Counted from the first letter of the stretch, positions 1 through 8,003 are shown. The stretch is DNA of 26,674 nucleotides from an uncultured Prevotellaceae bacterium (GCA_905202115.1 CAJKQZ010000011.1:1-26674), one strand, 5' to 3'. The notes: a model not told the origin generated them from the letters alone. Numbers and translations are program-made.

Positions 1-68
1 TCCCTTGTATTTTCAATTTCCTGCGGGAAGTTTTTTACCGCGTGAAAAAAATATTTTTTTCACGCGGT
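1..68 (-). repeat. Dispersed intergenic repeat, copy A (cut by window start)
   Basis: This is the partial first copy of a repeat also found near 3428, 9838, 23483 and 26595. It shares the CTGCGGGAAG-TTTTTTACC block with the others. It ends in a perfect 32-bp palindrome at 37-68 with arms ACCGCGTGAAAAAAAT and ATTTTTTTCACGCGGT. On the minus strand the visible frame reads VKNFPQEIENTRE without a stop. Beyond the palindrome (69-85) lies CCGTTTTTGTGAAAATC, which resembles the opposite end of the other copies and may be a degraded terminal inverted repeat. That last point is weak because it rests on one copy. Confidence 0.85.
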
Positions 69-169
69 GTCCGTTTTTGTGAAAATCTTTCTACGTCGAT
101 TTTATACAGAGCCATTAATTTTTATGCAGGCTTTAAGGTGTTTTTATTTCAGGATTGTTTAATCCGCAC

Positions 170-209
170 AAACGAAACGATAATTTATATCGCCCTTTTC
201 GTTTCGTTT
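170..209 (-). terminator. Hairpin terminator after the BASS transporter gene
   Basis: Perfect 11-bp arms, AAACGAAACGA at 170-180 and TCGTTTCGTTT at 199-209, enclose an 18-nt loop. The hairpin starts three bases beyond the stop codon of the minus-strand gene at 212. It lacks a long U tract, so termination is inferred from position and symmetry. Confidence 0.6.
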
Positions 210-211
210 AT

Positions 212-1180
212 TCAGACATTTTGCGCTTTTCTTTTTTTCCAGAGCTGAAAACTATTGAATATGTTCTGCCAAATGACATAACTTCCCGGGGCCACGGCCG
301 AAATAGGATTTAAAAACGTCAGTGCCATCCAAATGGTAAATGATGTGTTTTTTTGTCCGAACGCCTGTCCTGCACTTATCATGTCTTCACGGCTGTAAAG
401 ATGTCCTATAAACTTTCCGAAAGTGAATTTCATTGCGCATACTATCGCTGCCGAAACTACAAGGGCCGTTTCCAGCCTGTAGTCGGAAGCGTTGATGTCC
501 ACAACGCGCATGGTTAGCCCCGTTACCAGCATAAGCGTGAAGCCCCAAAGATAAAAAGATATGTCTTTAAGGGCGGCAATGCGTGCATGAAGCCAGGGCA
601 AAGAATATTTTATCATTAATGCAAGAACGAAAGGCAAAATCAGCAATATCGATATTTTGTAAAGCACTGTTATGAATGCCGCAAACAGATTCAGCCCCTG
701 AATGGGATGAATCATCGGGCACAGAATCGTTATCAATATAGCCGACAGTACATTGCTTTCCAATGTGTAGGACGTCAACGAGGCGGGACTGCCTCCGAGT
801 TTGCCTGTAATGACCGCAGCAGCCGTTGCCGTTGGGCTTAACAGGCATGCGAGCACCCCTTGAGCCAAAAGTTCATTGAAATCGCCCGACCGGAAGCAAT
901 ATTTAATCGTCAACATGCAGATAATGCACAATATGGTTTGCGTGAGCAACAGAATAACGTGCCACCTGCGAGGCTTCATTTCTTTTATACCTATTTTACA
1001 GAATGTAAAAAACAGCATTGCAAAAATTGTAACCGGCAGAATATCATTTACAAGCTCCAATGCAAACGGTCGCAACGGGGCTATGAAATTTACACGGGAG
1101 AACATGAGATACAACCCCGCACCGGATATCATTGCAACCGGAAGGAGCCAGTTTTTCAGGAATACAAACAGTTTCGACAT
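212..1180 (-). CDS. Bile acid:sodium symporter (BASS)-like membrane transporter
   Basis: The product is a 322-residue integral membrane protein with about nine or ten hydrophobic segments, consistent with the ten-helix BASS/SBF fold and the usual 300-330 residue length. Two family-like regions are visible: SPTATAAAVITGKLGG around residue 115, and GQKNTSFTIWMALTFLNP followed by SYVIWQNIFNS near the C-terminus. These correspond to the polar, broken-helix crossover regions that bind sodium in this fold. Bacterial members move organic anions, but the substrate here cannot be read from sequence. The ATG at 1178-1180 is the first good start. A minus-strand -7 box (TAATTTTG, 1231-1238) lies about 50 bp upstream. 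The gene is divergent from the TonB receptor and looks monocistronic. An ACR3-like or other BART-superfamily carrier is the main alternative. Confidence 0.75.
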   Translation of the reverse strand: MSKLFVFLKNWLLPVAMISGAGLYLMFSRVNFIAPLRPFALELVNDILPVTIFAMLFFTFCKIGIKEMKPRRWHVILLLTQTILCIICMLTIKYCFRSGDFNELLAQGVLACLLSPTATAAAVITGKLGGSPASLTSYTLESNVLSAILITILCPMIHPIQGLNLFAAFITVLYKISILLILPFVLALMIKYSLPWLHARIAALKDISFYLWGFTLMLVTGLTMRVVDINASDYRLETALVVSAAIVCAMKFTFGKFIGHLYSREDMISAGQAFGQKNTSFTIWMALTFLNPISAVAPGSYVIWQNIFNSFQLWKKRKAQNV

Positions 1181-1230
1181 TTCTCGACTTATTTTCTTTA
1201 ATGCATTGGCAGCTTAGCCATGCTTCGCTG

Positions 1231-1238
1231 CAAAATTA
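1231..1238 (-). promoter_or_regulatory. Putative -7 box for the BASS gene
   Basis: CAAAATTA on the plus strand is TAATTTTG on the minus strand, matching the Bacteroidetes -7 consensus TAnnTTTG. It sits about 50 bp upstream of the ATG. No clear -33 TTTG is visible. Confidence 0.5.
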
Positions 1239-1261
1239 GCGGGGCAAAATAAAAATTTAAC

Positions 1262-1269
1262 TACCTTTG
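1262..1269 (+). promoter_or_regulatory. Putative -7 box for the TonB receptor gene
   Basis: TACCTTTG matches TAnnTTTG. Transcription would begin around 1275, so the TTG at 1267 that opens the longest reading frame lies inside the promoter and cannot be the start codon. No convincing -33 element is visible. Confidence 0.6.
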
Positions 1270-1356
1270 CGGCGTTTTTATGCTTCCGACCCTAATAAAA
1301 CGGCAAAATTGCACGATAAAATGTGCAAAATGCATAAAATTCAAAATACTTTATTT

Positions 1357-3408
1357 ATGTTCAAAAAACAATCAGTACAAACAAAAGAAACGTTCAAGCA
1401 CTTCATCCGCAAGAACTATTCAATGTTCTGCAGCTTGCATCACGAAGTACGAATCGGAGTTTTAAGTGTAGCTACGCTTACAGCGGCGTCCACGACCGAG
1501 ATGACCGCTCAAACCGTAAGCACAGCAAAATCCGACTCCATTCCTGTGCAAAATCTCGAGGAAGTGTCTGTAACGGGAACGCGAACTCCGATTGCAGCCG
1601 ACAAGGCAGCAAGGATTGTCAGCGTTATTACAAAAGACGAGATTGCCCGATCGGGCGCAGCGTCAGTAAATGACTTATTAAAACTAACCGTCGGTGTGGA
1701 TGTCCGGCAGCGCAGCGGTTTTGGAGTTCAAACGGACATCAGTATCAACGGCGGAACTTTCGACCAAATCACTATTCTGCTGAACGGAGTAAGCATTAAT
1801 AATCCGCATACCGGCCACCTTGCAGCAGATTTCCCCGTTTCTACAGACGACATAGAGCGAATTGAGATTCTTGAAGGCGCAGCAGGAAGACTGTTCGGTA
1901 GCCAGGCTTTCAGCGGAGCAATAAACATTGTAACGCATAAGGTAACCGGCAACAATATACGGGCTAACATTTCGGCCGGTTCGTTCGGTACTTATGAGAA
2001 TGGCGCAGGATTAAGTATCAAGAACAAGAATTCTTCGCACTTCATAAGCGGAAATTACCGGCGCAGCGACGGAGGTACGGCCAACAGCAATTTCAATCAA
2101 GGCAAACTGTTCTATAACAGAAACTATAAGAGCGATAAAGTAAAAGTTGATTTCCAGGCCGGCTTTTCTACGCAAGATTACGGAGCGAACACCTTTTATA
2201 GCGCAGCTTATCCTAACCAATGGGAAAAGAATTCCCGTATTTTAGTTTCCGCAAAAGCCGAAACCGAAGGAAAGATACATTTTTCACCGCAAGTATCATG
2301 GATACGCTCGACAGACCATTTTCAACTTATTCATAAATCTCCGACAGGCGAGAATTTTCACCGCAACGATGTGTTCAACGTATCGGTCAACGCATGGACC
2401 AAATGGGCGCTCGGACGCACGGCCATAGGTGCGGAATTAAGAAACGAGGAAATACTTTCATCCAAATTAGGATTGCCGATGGATTCTGCCGATTTTGTAA
2501 AGATACACGGTCACAAGGGAAAATACTACACTAACAACGACTCGCGCGCAAACATAAGTTATTTCCTTGAACATAACGTTGTGTTGCAAAAGCTAACCGT
2601 TTCGGCAGGCCTTTTCGTGAACCGCAACACTTCTGTAGACTGTAAATTCCGTTTATACCCTGGTATAGACCTTAGCTACCGCGCCAATGAAAATCTACGG
2701 TTCTTTGCTTCGTGGAACAAGGCCATGCGTCTTCCTACATACACGGATTTATATTACGACAGCCCCACCCAGAAAGGTGACGTAGGATTAAAACCGGAAA
2801 AGACTTCGTCATTCAAAGCAGGAGGCGAATTGCGGAACAGATTTCTCAACGTAACGGCACAGGCGTACTACAACCATTGCACCGACATGATAGATTGGGT
2901 TATGCGGTCGCCGGACGACAAATACAACTCCGCTAACTTTACGCTCGACAACTACGGTTTCTCGGTTACAAGCGGACTTGATTTCCGTAGTATGATGAAC
3001 AATCACTTCTTTATAGACAAGATAACGTTGTCATACGCTTATATTTACCAGGACAGGAAAGACGACGAATACATATACAAATCTAACTACGCTTTGGAGT
3101 ATTTGCGCCACAAATTTGTATTTACCTTAGACCACCGCATTGTATCAAAACTGTCAGGGTCATGGTCTTTCAGGTGGCAAAAACGCGAAGGCTCATATAT
3201 AAGCTATGTCAATAACAAGAACACCGGCAATCTTGTAAAATACTCTCCTTACGGTTTGCTTAATCTCAAATTAATGTGGCAGGATCGCAATTATGAGATT
3301 TATGTTTCGGCGGATAATCTGACATCACACCGTTATTACGATCTTGGCAACATAAAACAGCCGGGGTGTTGGATTATGGGAGGTCTCAAGCTCAAATTCG
3401 GAATATAA
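1357..3408 (+). CDS. TonB-dependent outer-membrane receptor, BtuB-like
   Basis: This is an outer-membrane beta-barrel receptor for TonB-driven uptake. A plug domain follows a TonB-box-like stretch (LEEVSVTGTRTP), with IARSGAASVNDLLKLTVGVDVR, INGGTFDQITILLNGVSINN and IERIEILEGAAGRLFGSQAFSGAINIVT (quoted in parts), a classic plug pattern closest in style to BtuB. The rest is repeated amphipathic strands to a short C-terminal LKLKFGI. The frame is open from a TTG at 1267, but that lies in the -7 box. The ATG at 1357 (MFKKQSV) gives 683 residues; 1321 and 1330 are other options. The N-terminal region (HHEVRIGVLSVATLTAASTT) looks like the export signal seen in Bacteroidales receptors of this kind. 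The substrate is unproven: no cobalamin riboswitch or cobalamin gene is nearby, so the B12 assignment rests on resemblance only. Confidence 0.85.
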   Translation: MFKKQSVQTKETFKHFIRKNYSMFCSLHHEVRIGVLSVATLTAASTTEMTAQTVSTAKSDSIPVQNLEEVSVTGTRTPIAADKAARIVSVITKDEIARSGAASVNDLLKLTVGVDVRQRSGFGVQTDISINGGTFDQITILLNGVSINNPHTGHLAADFPVSTDDIERIEILEGAAGRLFGSQAFSGAINIVTHKVTGNNIRANISAGSFGTYENGAGLSIKNKNSSHFISGNYRRSDGGTANSNFNQGKLFYNRNYKSDKVKVDFQAGFSTQDYGANTFYSAAYPNQWEKNSRILVSAKAETEGKIHFSPQVSWIRSTDHFQLIHKSPTGENFHRNDVFNVSVNAWTKWALGRTAIGAELRNEEILSSKLGLPMDSADFVKIHGHKGKYYTNNDSRANISYFLEHNVVLQKLTVSAGLFVNRNTSVDCKFRLYPGIDLSYRANENLRFFASWNKAMRLPTYTDLYYDSPTQKGDVGLKPEKTSSFKAGGELRNRFLNVTAQAYYNHCTDMIDWVMRSPDDKYNSANFTLDNYGFSVTSGLDFRSMMNNHFFIDKITLSYAYIYQDRKDDEYIYKSNYALEYLRHKFVFTLDHRIVSKLSGSWSFRWQKREGSYISYVNNKNTGNLVKYSPYGLLNLKLMWQDRNYEIYVSADNLTSHRYYDLGNIKQPGCWIMGGLKLKFGI

Positions 3409-3427
3409 TACCCGTTTGGCCGTTTAG

Positions 3428-3610
3428 TTTTGCAGACAAAAACGGTCACCTGCCAAGTACTTGTGAATCAGCAGGTGTATATATAGCAAAAAATATGTCT
3501 GAGATATTTTGAATTATCTCAGACATATTTTCGATTATCTCCCTTGTATTTTCAATTATCTGCGGGAAGTTTTTTACCAAGCACAAAAATAAAAATATTT
3601 TTAGGCGAAA
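3428..3610 (-). repeat. Dispersed intergenic repeat, copy B (complete)
   Basis: A full-length copy about 180 bp long fills the gap between two convergent genes. From high to low coordinates it contains an AT-rich degenerate palindrome, the GGTAAAAAACTTCCCGCAG block, three 21-bp units beginning GAGATAATY or similar, a perfect 17-bp stem (3490-3506 pairing with 3515-3531, 8-nt loop), and a conserved end TGACCGTTTTTGTCTGCAAAA. Read on the minus strand it is open over its whole length (3446-3640, 64 codons) and encodes the heptads IIENTRE, IIENMSE and IIQNISD. Whether that frame is translated is unknown. Confidence 0.9.
3490..3531. terminator. 17-bp hairpin in repeat copy B, possible bidirectional terminator
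   Basis: The arms AAAATATGTCTGAGATA and TATCTCAGACATATTTT pair perfectly around an 8-nt loop. A-rich and T-rich flanks on both sides would give a U tract in either direction. It lies between the 3' ends of the TonB receptor and mltF genes, where a shared terminator is expected. Confidence 0.55.
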
Positions 3611-3650
3611 GAATTTAATTGTCCGGTATAGATTAGCCAAAACTGGCGTA

Positions 3651-4877
3651 TTATATGGAATCTTTCAGATTTATTATCTCCTGCGGTTTGGTAAAACGGT
3701 TTTTCCGTTGCGAATGCGTTGGTTTTATTACCATTGCATCGGTTTCCATGCTAACGGGTTTTCCGTCACGATACTTGCTCCACCGCTGCATAATACTTTC
3801 CACGTAGCTATAAGTTTCGGAGCCTATCATAAAACCGTTTTTCACTACGGGATCATTATAATAAACAGGATTATCGAGATTTCTCACATAGAAACGGACT
3901 TCGTTCCATTTCTGTGGATTTTTGCCGTTCTTTTCAGCAAGTCTCATGGCATCGCGGATATGGTGATAGCCGCCGTTATACGCCGCAAGAGTAAAGCAAA
4001 TCCTGTCCATGCGGTTGCGTACATCGCCGAACTTGTTCTGCAGGTGCTGCAGATACCTGCATCCCGCCCCTATATTTTCGGCAGGATCGTAAACATCGGA
4101 AACACCTAAGGATTTTGCCGTGGAAGGTATTATCTGCATCAATCCTTTCGCGCCCGCCCATGAAACAGCTTTAGGATCGAAACCGGACTCCTGGTAACAC
4201 TGCGCGGCAATGAGGCGCCAGTCCCAACCGACCTTGCGGCTGCCTTTGATAAAAAGAGCATCGTATTGAGATATTATACCTTTCGACCTTGACAGATAAG
4301 GCGCTCTCACGCTGCGACGCACAGCCGCTTTCCCTACATGGCTTCGCTCTGCCGAAAGCAGTCTTGCTTTCAATTCCGGATTGTACCATTTGTTAAGAGA
4401 GCGCGCCAGCTCTGGTTGGTTCTTCCGAACAGCCCAACTTCTGCGCACTGTCTTGCCGTTTAAAACGCAGACACTGTCGCTGTAAGCCCCACACATAATA
4501 AATCCATAGGCCTTTATACTGTCGGCAGGCAATTCGCAGGCTATTACGTCTGCCTCTCCTTCTGCCAGCATTCTAATCATGGCAGCCGTATCCTTTACAG
4601 CCTCGACACGGACGCGCAATCCCGCCGCGGAGGCGTAATCGCTCATCATATCATAAGCAAGTCCTGTCGTTTTTCCGTGATAATTGTAATATGTGTCAAA
4701 CCCGTAAGTCGTAACGATAATTATTTCACCCGTTTCCTCTATTTCGGCCAAATCGTAATCGGAAGACTTTATACTGTCTTTGGCGAAAGCATGGTTCGTT
4801 TCTCTATTGTGGTTATCACCGCAGGAAATAAAGAAAAAAACAAAAATCAATAAAACAGAAACGAGCCTTGCAAACAT
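3651..4877 (-). CDS. mltF: MltF-like membrane-bound lytic transglycosylase (lipoprotein)
   Basis: The enzyme cleaves peptidoglycan between MurNAc and GlcNAc, forming 1,6-anhydroMurNAc. The 408-residue product starts with a lipoprotein signal (lipobox FISC, Cys19). A solute-binding (SBP_bac_3-like) segment follows at about 48-165, with GEIIIVTTYGFDTYYNYHGK, TTGLAYDMMSDYA and GEADVIACELPADS. The C-terminal SLT domain spans about 205-345: QESGFDP with catalytic Glu230, AGAKGLMQIIPSTA, ENIGAGCRYLQ and AAYNGGYHH are all present. The binding segment looks short: first-lobe motifs run almost directly into the returning helix (RRSWAVRKNQPEL), so most of the second lobe seems absent compared with canonical MltF. 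The ATG at 4875-4877 is immediately followed by a normal signal peptide. It converges on the TonB gene across repeat copy B. Confidence 0.88.
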   Translation of the reverse strand: MFARLVSVLLIFVFFFISCGDNHNRETNHAFAKDSIKSSDYDLAEIEETGEIIIVTTYGFDTYYNYHGKTTGLAYDMMSDYASAAGLRVRVEAVKDTAAMIRMLAEGEADVIACELPADSIKAYGFIMCGAYSDSVCVLNGKTVRRSWAVRKNQPELARSLNKWYNPELKARLLSAERSHVGKAAVRRSVRAPYLSRSKGIISQYDALFIKGSRKVGWDWRLIAAQCYQESGFDPKAVSWAGAKGLMQIIPSTAKSLGVSDVYDPAENIGAGCRYLQHLQNKFGDVRNRMDRICFTLAAYNGGYHHIRDAMRLAEKNGKNPQKWNEVRFYVRNLDNPVYYNDPVVKNGFMIGSETYSYVESIMQRWSKYRDGKPVSMETDAMVIKPTHSQRKNRFTKPQEIINLKDSI

Positions 4878-4909
4878 TGTTTTATGCTACATTTGGATTC
4901 ACGGCGCGG

Positions 4910-4917
4910 CAAAGATA
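4910..4917 (-). promoter_or_regulatory. Putative -7 box for mltF
   Basis: CAAAGATA on the plus strand reads TATCTTTG on the minus strand, a full match to TAnnTTTG, 33 bp upstream of the mltF ATG. A CAAA at 4933-4936 could be the -33 TTTG but sits closer than usual. Confidence 0.55.
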
Positions 4918-5031
4918 CAACATAAAAGCCGGCAAATTTCCATTTTAACAACATATTAAGCATTTACAAGCGTTTTTACCGTGAATTTAATCACAAGCAG
5001 ATAGCTATTGCCTGCCTAAAAACGTTGTCTG

Positions 5032-5063
5032 TTTGGCATATTGCAAAATAATCGATAACTTTG
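5032..5063 (+). promoter_or_regulatory. Promoter of the nfnAB-thiE-thiC operon
   Basis: A -33 TTTG (5032-5035) and a -7 TAACTTTG (5056-5063) are separated by 20 nt, which fits the Bacteroidetes sigma-ABfr pattern. The ATG is 30 bp downstream of the -7 box, so the leader is short. It has no room for, and no trace of, a TPP riboswitch. Confidence 0.7.
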
Positions 5064-5093
5064 CCATAAATCAAACATAGAATTGCAGAAAAA

Positions 5094-7373
5094 ATGAACA
5101 AGATACTCGAAAAAGAACAATTTTCTGAAAAAGTCTATAAGCTCGTGGTCGAAGCGCCACTGATAGCCCGTTCGCGCAAAGCGGGAAATTTCGTAATAGT
5201 GCGCACAGACCAGGAAGGAGAACGCATTCCGCTCACAATAGCAGAGGCCGATAAGGAGAAAGGAACGATAACTTTAGTTATACAAGCGATAGGATATTCC
5301 ACAATAAAGCTCTGTAGCATGAATGTTGGCGACTTCATAGCTGATGTCGTAGGGCCGCTCGGGAAACCTACCGACATAAAGAACTACGGAACCGTGGTGT
5401 GTGCCGGAGGCGGCGTGGGAGTAGCTCCGATGTTACCTATCGTCGAGGCTTTGAAGAATGCCGGCAACAAAGTTATAACGGTGCTGGCTGGACGTTCCAA
5501 AGAACTGATTATACTTGAAGAGCAAATACGCCGTCACTCTGATGAAGTAATAATAATGACAGACGACGGTTCATACGGAACGAAAGGACTTGTAACGCAA
5601 GGGATAGAAAGCGTAATACAACGCGAAACAGTAAATAAGTGTTTTGCCATAGGGCCTGCAATAATGATGAAATTCGTTTGTCTTCTCACGAAGAAATACG
5701 ACATTCCGACGGAGGTTTCTCTGAATACCATTATGGTAGACGGCACAGGCATGTGCGGTGCCTGCCGAATAACTGTAGACGGTAAAACACGCTTTGTATG
5801 CGTTGACGGTCCCGAATTCGACGGCCACAAAGTAGATTTCGACGAAATGTTGCAACGAATGGGAGCTTACCGCGAAGCAGAACAGGAAGAATTAAAGCTT
5901 CTCGATAAAAAAGAAGACAGCGGACGGGATGCCGAATGGCGTGCAGAAATGCGCAAGGTCATGAAAGCCAAAGAACGTATGCAGATTGAGCGTGTGAATA
6001 TGCCCGAACTTCCTCCTTCATATCGCGCCCATAGCTTATACGAAGAAGTAAATTGCGGACTTACTAAAGAGCAGGCCGTAAAAGAGGCAAGCCGTTGTTT
6101 GGATTGCGCAAACCCTGGCTGTATAAAAGGTTGTCCTGTAGGAATAGATATACCAAAATTCGTAAAGAACATAGAAAGAGGAGATATTCTGGAAGCTGCA
6201 CATGTTTTAAAAGAAACAAGTGCATTGCCTGCGGTGTGCGGACGTGTCTGCCCGCAAGAAAAGCAATGCGAATCGCAATGCATTCACATAAAAACCGGAG
6301 GGAAAGCTGTTGCCATAGGTTATTTGGAACGTTTTGCCGCCGACTATGAGCGTGAAAGCGGACATATGGTTCCACCTGTATGCGAAGCGTGCAATAATAT
6401 AAAGGTGGCTGTGATAGGCTCCGGACCTGCGTCGCTGTCATTCGCAGGAGAGATGGCTAAACATGGATATAAGGTAACCGTTTTCGAAGCTTTGCATGAA
6501 ATCGGAGGAGTTCTGAAATACGGCATACCGGAATTCCGTTTGCCAAACAAGATTGTTGATGCTGAACTCGACAACCTTCGCAAAATGGGAGTAGAATTTG
6601 TAAAAGACTGTATTGTCGGGAAAACCATTAGCATAGAAGAACTCGAAGAACAAGGCTATGAGGCGTTTTTCGTAGGAAGCGGCGCCGGTTTGCCGAGATT
6701 CATGGGAATACCCGGCGAGAATCATATAAATATACTCTCGTCAAATGAATATCTTACCCGAGTAAATTTAATGGGAGCCTCAAGCGAAAAAAGTGCTACG
6801 CCTATAGTATTTGGAAAACACGTAGCTGTAATCGGCGGAGGCAATACTGCTATGGATTCTGTAAGAACAGCACTACGGCTTGGGGCTGAAAGCGCCACAG
6901 TAATCTATCGTCGTTCTGAAGATGAAATGCCTGCAAGAAAAGAAGAAGTAAAACATGCAAAAGAAGAAGGCGTGAAATTCCTCACGCTCCATAATCCGAT
7001 AGAATATCTTGCTGATGAGAAAGGAAAGGTTTCGCAAGTAAGATTACAGAAAATGAAACTTGGAGAACCCGACGCTTCCGGACGTCGCAGTCCAGTGCCA
7101 ATTGAAGGCGCGATAGAGATTTTAAATGTAGATCTTGTAATAGTAAGTATCGGGGTAAGACCTAATCCTATAATTCCAGCTTCGGTAAAGGGATTAGAGA
7201 TAAGCAGCAAAGGAACAATCGTTGTAAATGATGACATGCGCTCTTCAAAAGAGAACATTTACGCCGGAGGAGATATCGTTCGCGGCGGAGCAACGGTTAT
7301 ATTGGCAATGGGCGACGGTCGTAAAGCCGCACAAAAGGCAGATGAAGCTCTTAAAACGAAACACAATCTCTGA
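5094..7373 (+). CDS. Fused NADPH:ferredoxin transhydrogenase-type flavoprotein (NfnA-NfnB fusion)
   Basis: The 759-residue protein fuses two subunits that are separate in NfnAB/SudAB. Residues 1-270 resemble NfnA, or the dihydroorotate dehydrogenase electron-transfer subunit: an FAD domain, a nucleotide-binding GGGVGVAP motif, and a [2Fe-2S] site with Asp216, Cys221, Cys224 and Cys236 (DGTGMCGAC then FVCVDG). Residues from about 285 resemble NfnB/glutamate synthase small subunit: an iron-sulfur region (SRCLDCANPGCIKGCPVGI, then VCGRVCPQEKQCESQC), an FAD motif GSGPAS at 442-447, and a second nucleotide site IGGGNTAMD near 580-588. NfnAB links NADPH, NADH and ferredoxin by flavin-based bifurcation. 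A glutamate synthase partner is not present here, so a GltD role is less likely. The gene heads an operon and overlaps thiE by one base (TGATG). Confidence 0.88.
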   Translation: MNKILEKEQFSEKVYKLVVEAPLIARSRKAGNFVIVRTDQEGERIPLTIAEADKEKGTITLVIQAIGYSTIKLCSMNVGDFIADVVGPLGKPTDIKNYGTVVCAGGGVGVAPMLPIVEALKNAGNKVITVLAGRSKELIILEEQIRRHSDEVIIMTDDGSYGTKGLVTQGIESVIQRETVNKCFAIGPAIMMKFVCLLTKKYDIPTEVSLNTIMVDGTGMCGACRITVDGKTRFVCVDGPEFDGHKVDFDEMLQRMGAYREAEQEELKLLDKKEDSGRDAEWRAEMRKVMKAKERMQIERVNMPELPPSYRAHSLYEEVNCGLTKEQAVKEASRCLDCANPGCIKGCPVGIDIPKFVKNIERGDILEAAHVLKETSALPAVCGRVCPQEKQCESQCIHIKTGGKAVAIGYLERFAADYERESGHMVPPVCEACNNIKVAVIGSGPASLSFAGEMAKHGYKVTVFEALHEIGGVLKYGIPEFRLPNKIVDAELDNLRKMGVEFVKDCIVGKTISIEELEEQGYEAFFVGSGAGLPRFMGIPGENHINILSSNEYLTRVNLMGASSEKSATPIVFGKHVAVIGGGNTAMDSVRTALRLGAESATVIYRRSEDEMPARKEEVKHAKEEGVKFLTLHNPIEYLADEKGKVSQVRLQKMKLGEPDASGRRSPVPIEGAIEILNVDLVIVSIGVRPNPIIPASVKGLEISSKGTIVVNDDMRSSKENIYAGGDIVRGGATVILAMGDGRKAAQKADEALKTKHNL

Positions 7374-7996
7374 TGATTCCTGTACAATTCATAACAAACG
7401 AGTCTGAACGGTATTCGCATGAGCAAAGTGCGGCCATTGCATTAAAAGGCGGCTGCAAATGGATTCAGTTGCGTATGAAAGATTACACACAGGATGAAAG
7501 AAAAAACGTAGCATTAAAAGTATCCAAGCTCTGTAAAGAATACAAGGCAATATTTATAATCGACGATGATGTTGAATTGGCTAAGGAAATAGAAGCCGAC
7601 GGTGTGCATTTAGGAAAAAAAGACATGCCGATAAACCAGGCAAGACAAATCTTAGGACAAGGCATGATTATCGGAGCCACGGCAAACAAGTTCGAAGATA
7701 TAATTATTGCGAAACAAATGGGAGCGGACTATATCGGGCTCGGGCCATTCAGATTTACAAAGACGAAGAAGGAACTTTCTCCGATAATAGGAATAGAAGG
7801 CTACAGAGAAATAATGAAACAGGTAAGACAATCTGAAATAAAAATTCCTGTAGTAGCAATCGGAGGAATTTCAAAAGAAGACGTACCGGCTCTCATGAAT
7901 ACAGGAATAAACGGTATTGCTATAAGCGGAGCTATACTTCAGGCCGAAGACGGAGAAAAAGAAATGAGGTCTTTTTTAAATATTACAACCGAATAG
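7373..7996 (+). CDS. thiE: Thiamine-phosphate synthase
   Basis: ThiE joins HMP pyrophosphate to the thiazole phosphate carboxylate to give thiamine phosphate. The 207-residue length and TIM-barrel motifs match the family: IQLRMKD at 31-37 (diphosphate-binding Arg and Lys), IIDDDVELA around 62-70, DGVHLG at 76-81, GPFRFTKTKK (the family's G-P-x-x-x-T-x-T-K loop) near 124-133, and AIGGI near 163. The ATG overlaps the stop codon of the upstream flavoprotein gene, so the two are probably translationally coupled. Seven bases separate it from thiC. Other thiazole-branch genes (thiS, thiG, thiH) and thiD are not in this window. Confidence 0.93.
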   Translation: MIPVQFITNESERYSHEQSAAIALKGGCKWIQLRMKDYTQDERKNVALKVSKLCKEYKAIFIIDDDVELAKEIEADGVHLGKKDMPINQARQILGQGMIIGATANKFEDIIIAKQMGADYIGLGPFRFTKTKKELSPIIGIEGYREIMKQVRQSEIKIPVVAIGGISKEDVPALMNTGINGIAISGAILQAEDGEKEMRSFLNITTE

Positions 7997-8003
7997 ATAA
8001 ATT

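Noticed and set aside
42..248. 68-codon plus-strand frame at the window start
   Set aside because: It runs through the repeat palindrome and terminator hairpin, has no plausible leader, and overlaps the 3' end of the transporter gene.
1180..1356. Cobalamin riboswitch before the BtuB-like receptor
   Set aside because: The space between the -7 box and the start is under 100 bp, and no B12-box-like sequence is visible.
3428..3610. CRISPR-like array in the 21-bp periodic repeat
   Set aside because: The units are contiguous with no spacers, only about three per copy, and the element is dispersed rather than arrayed.
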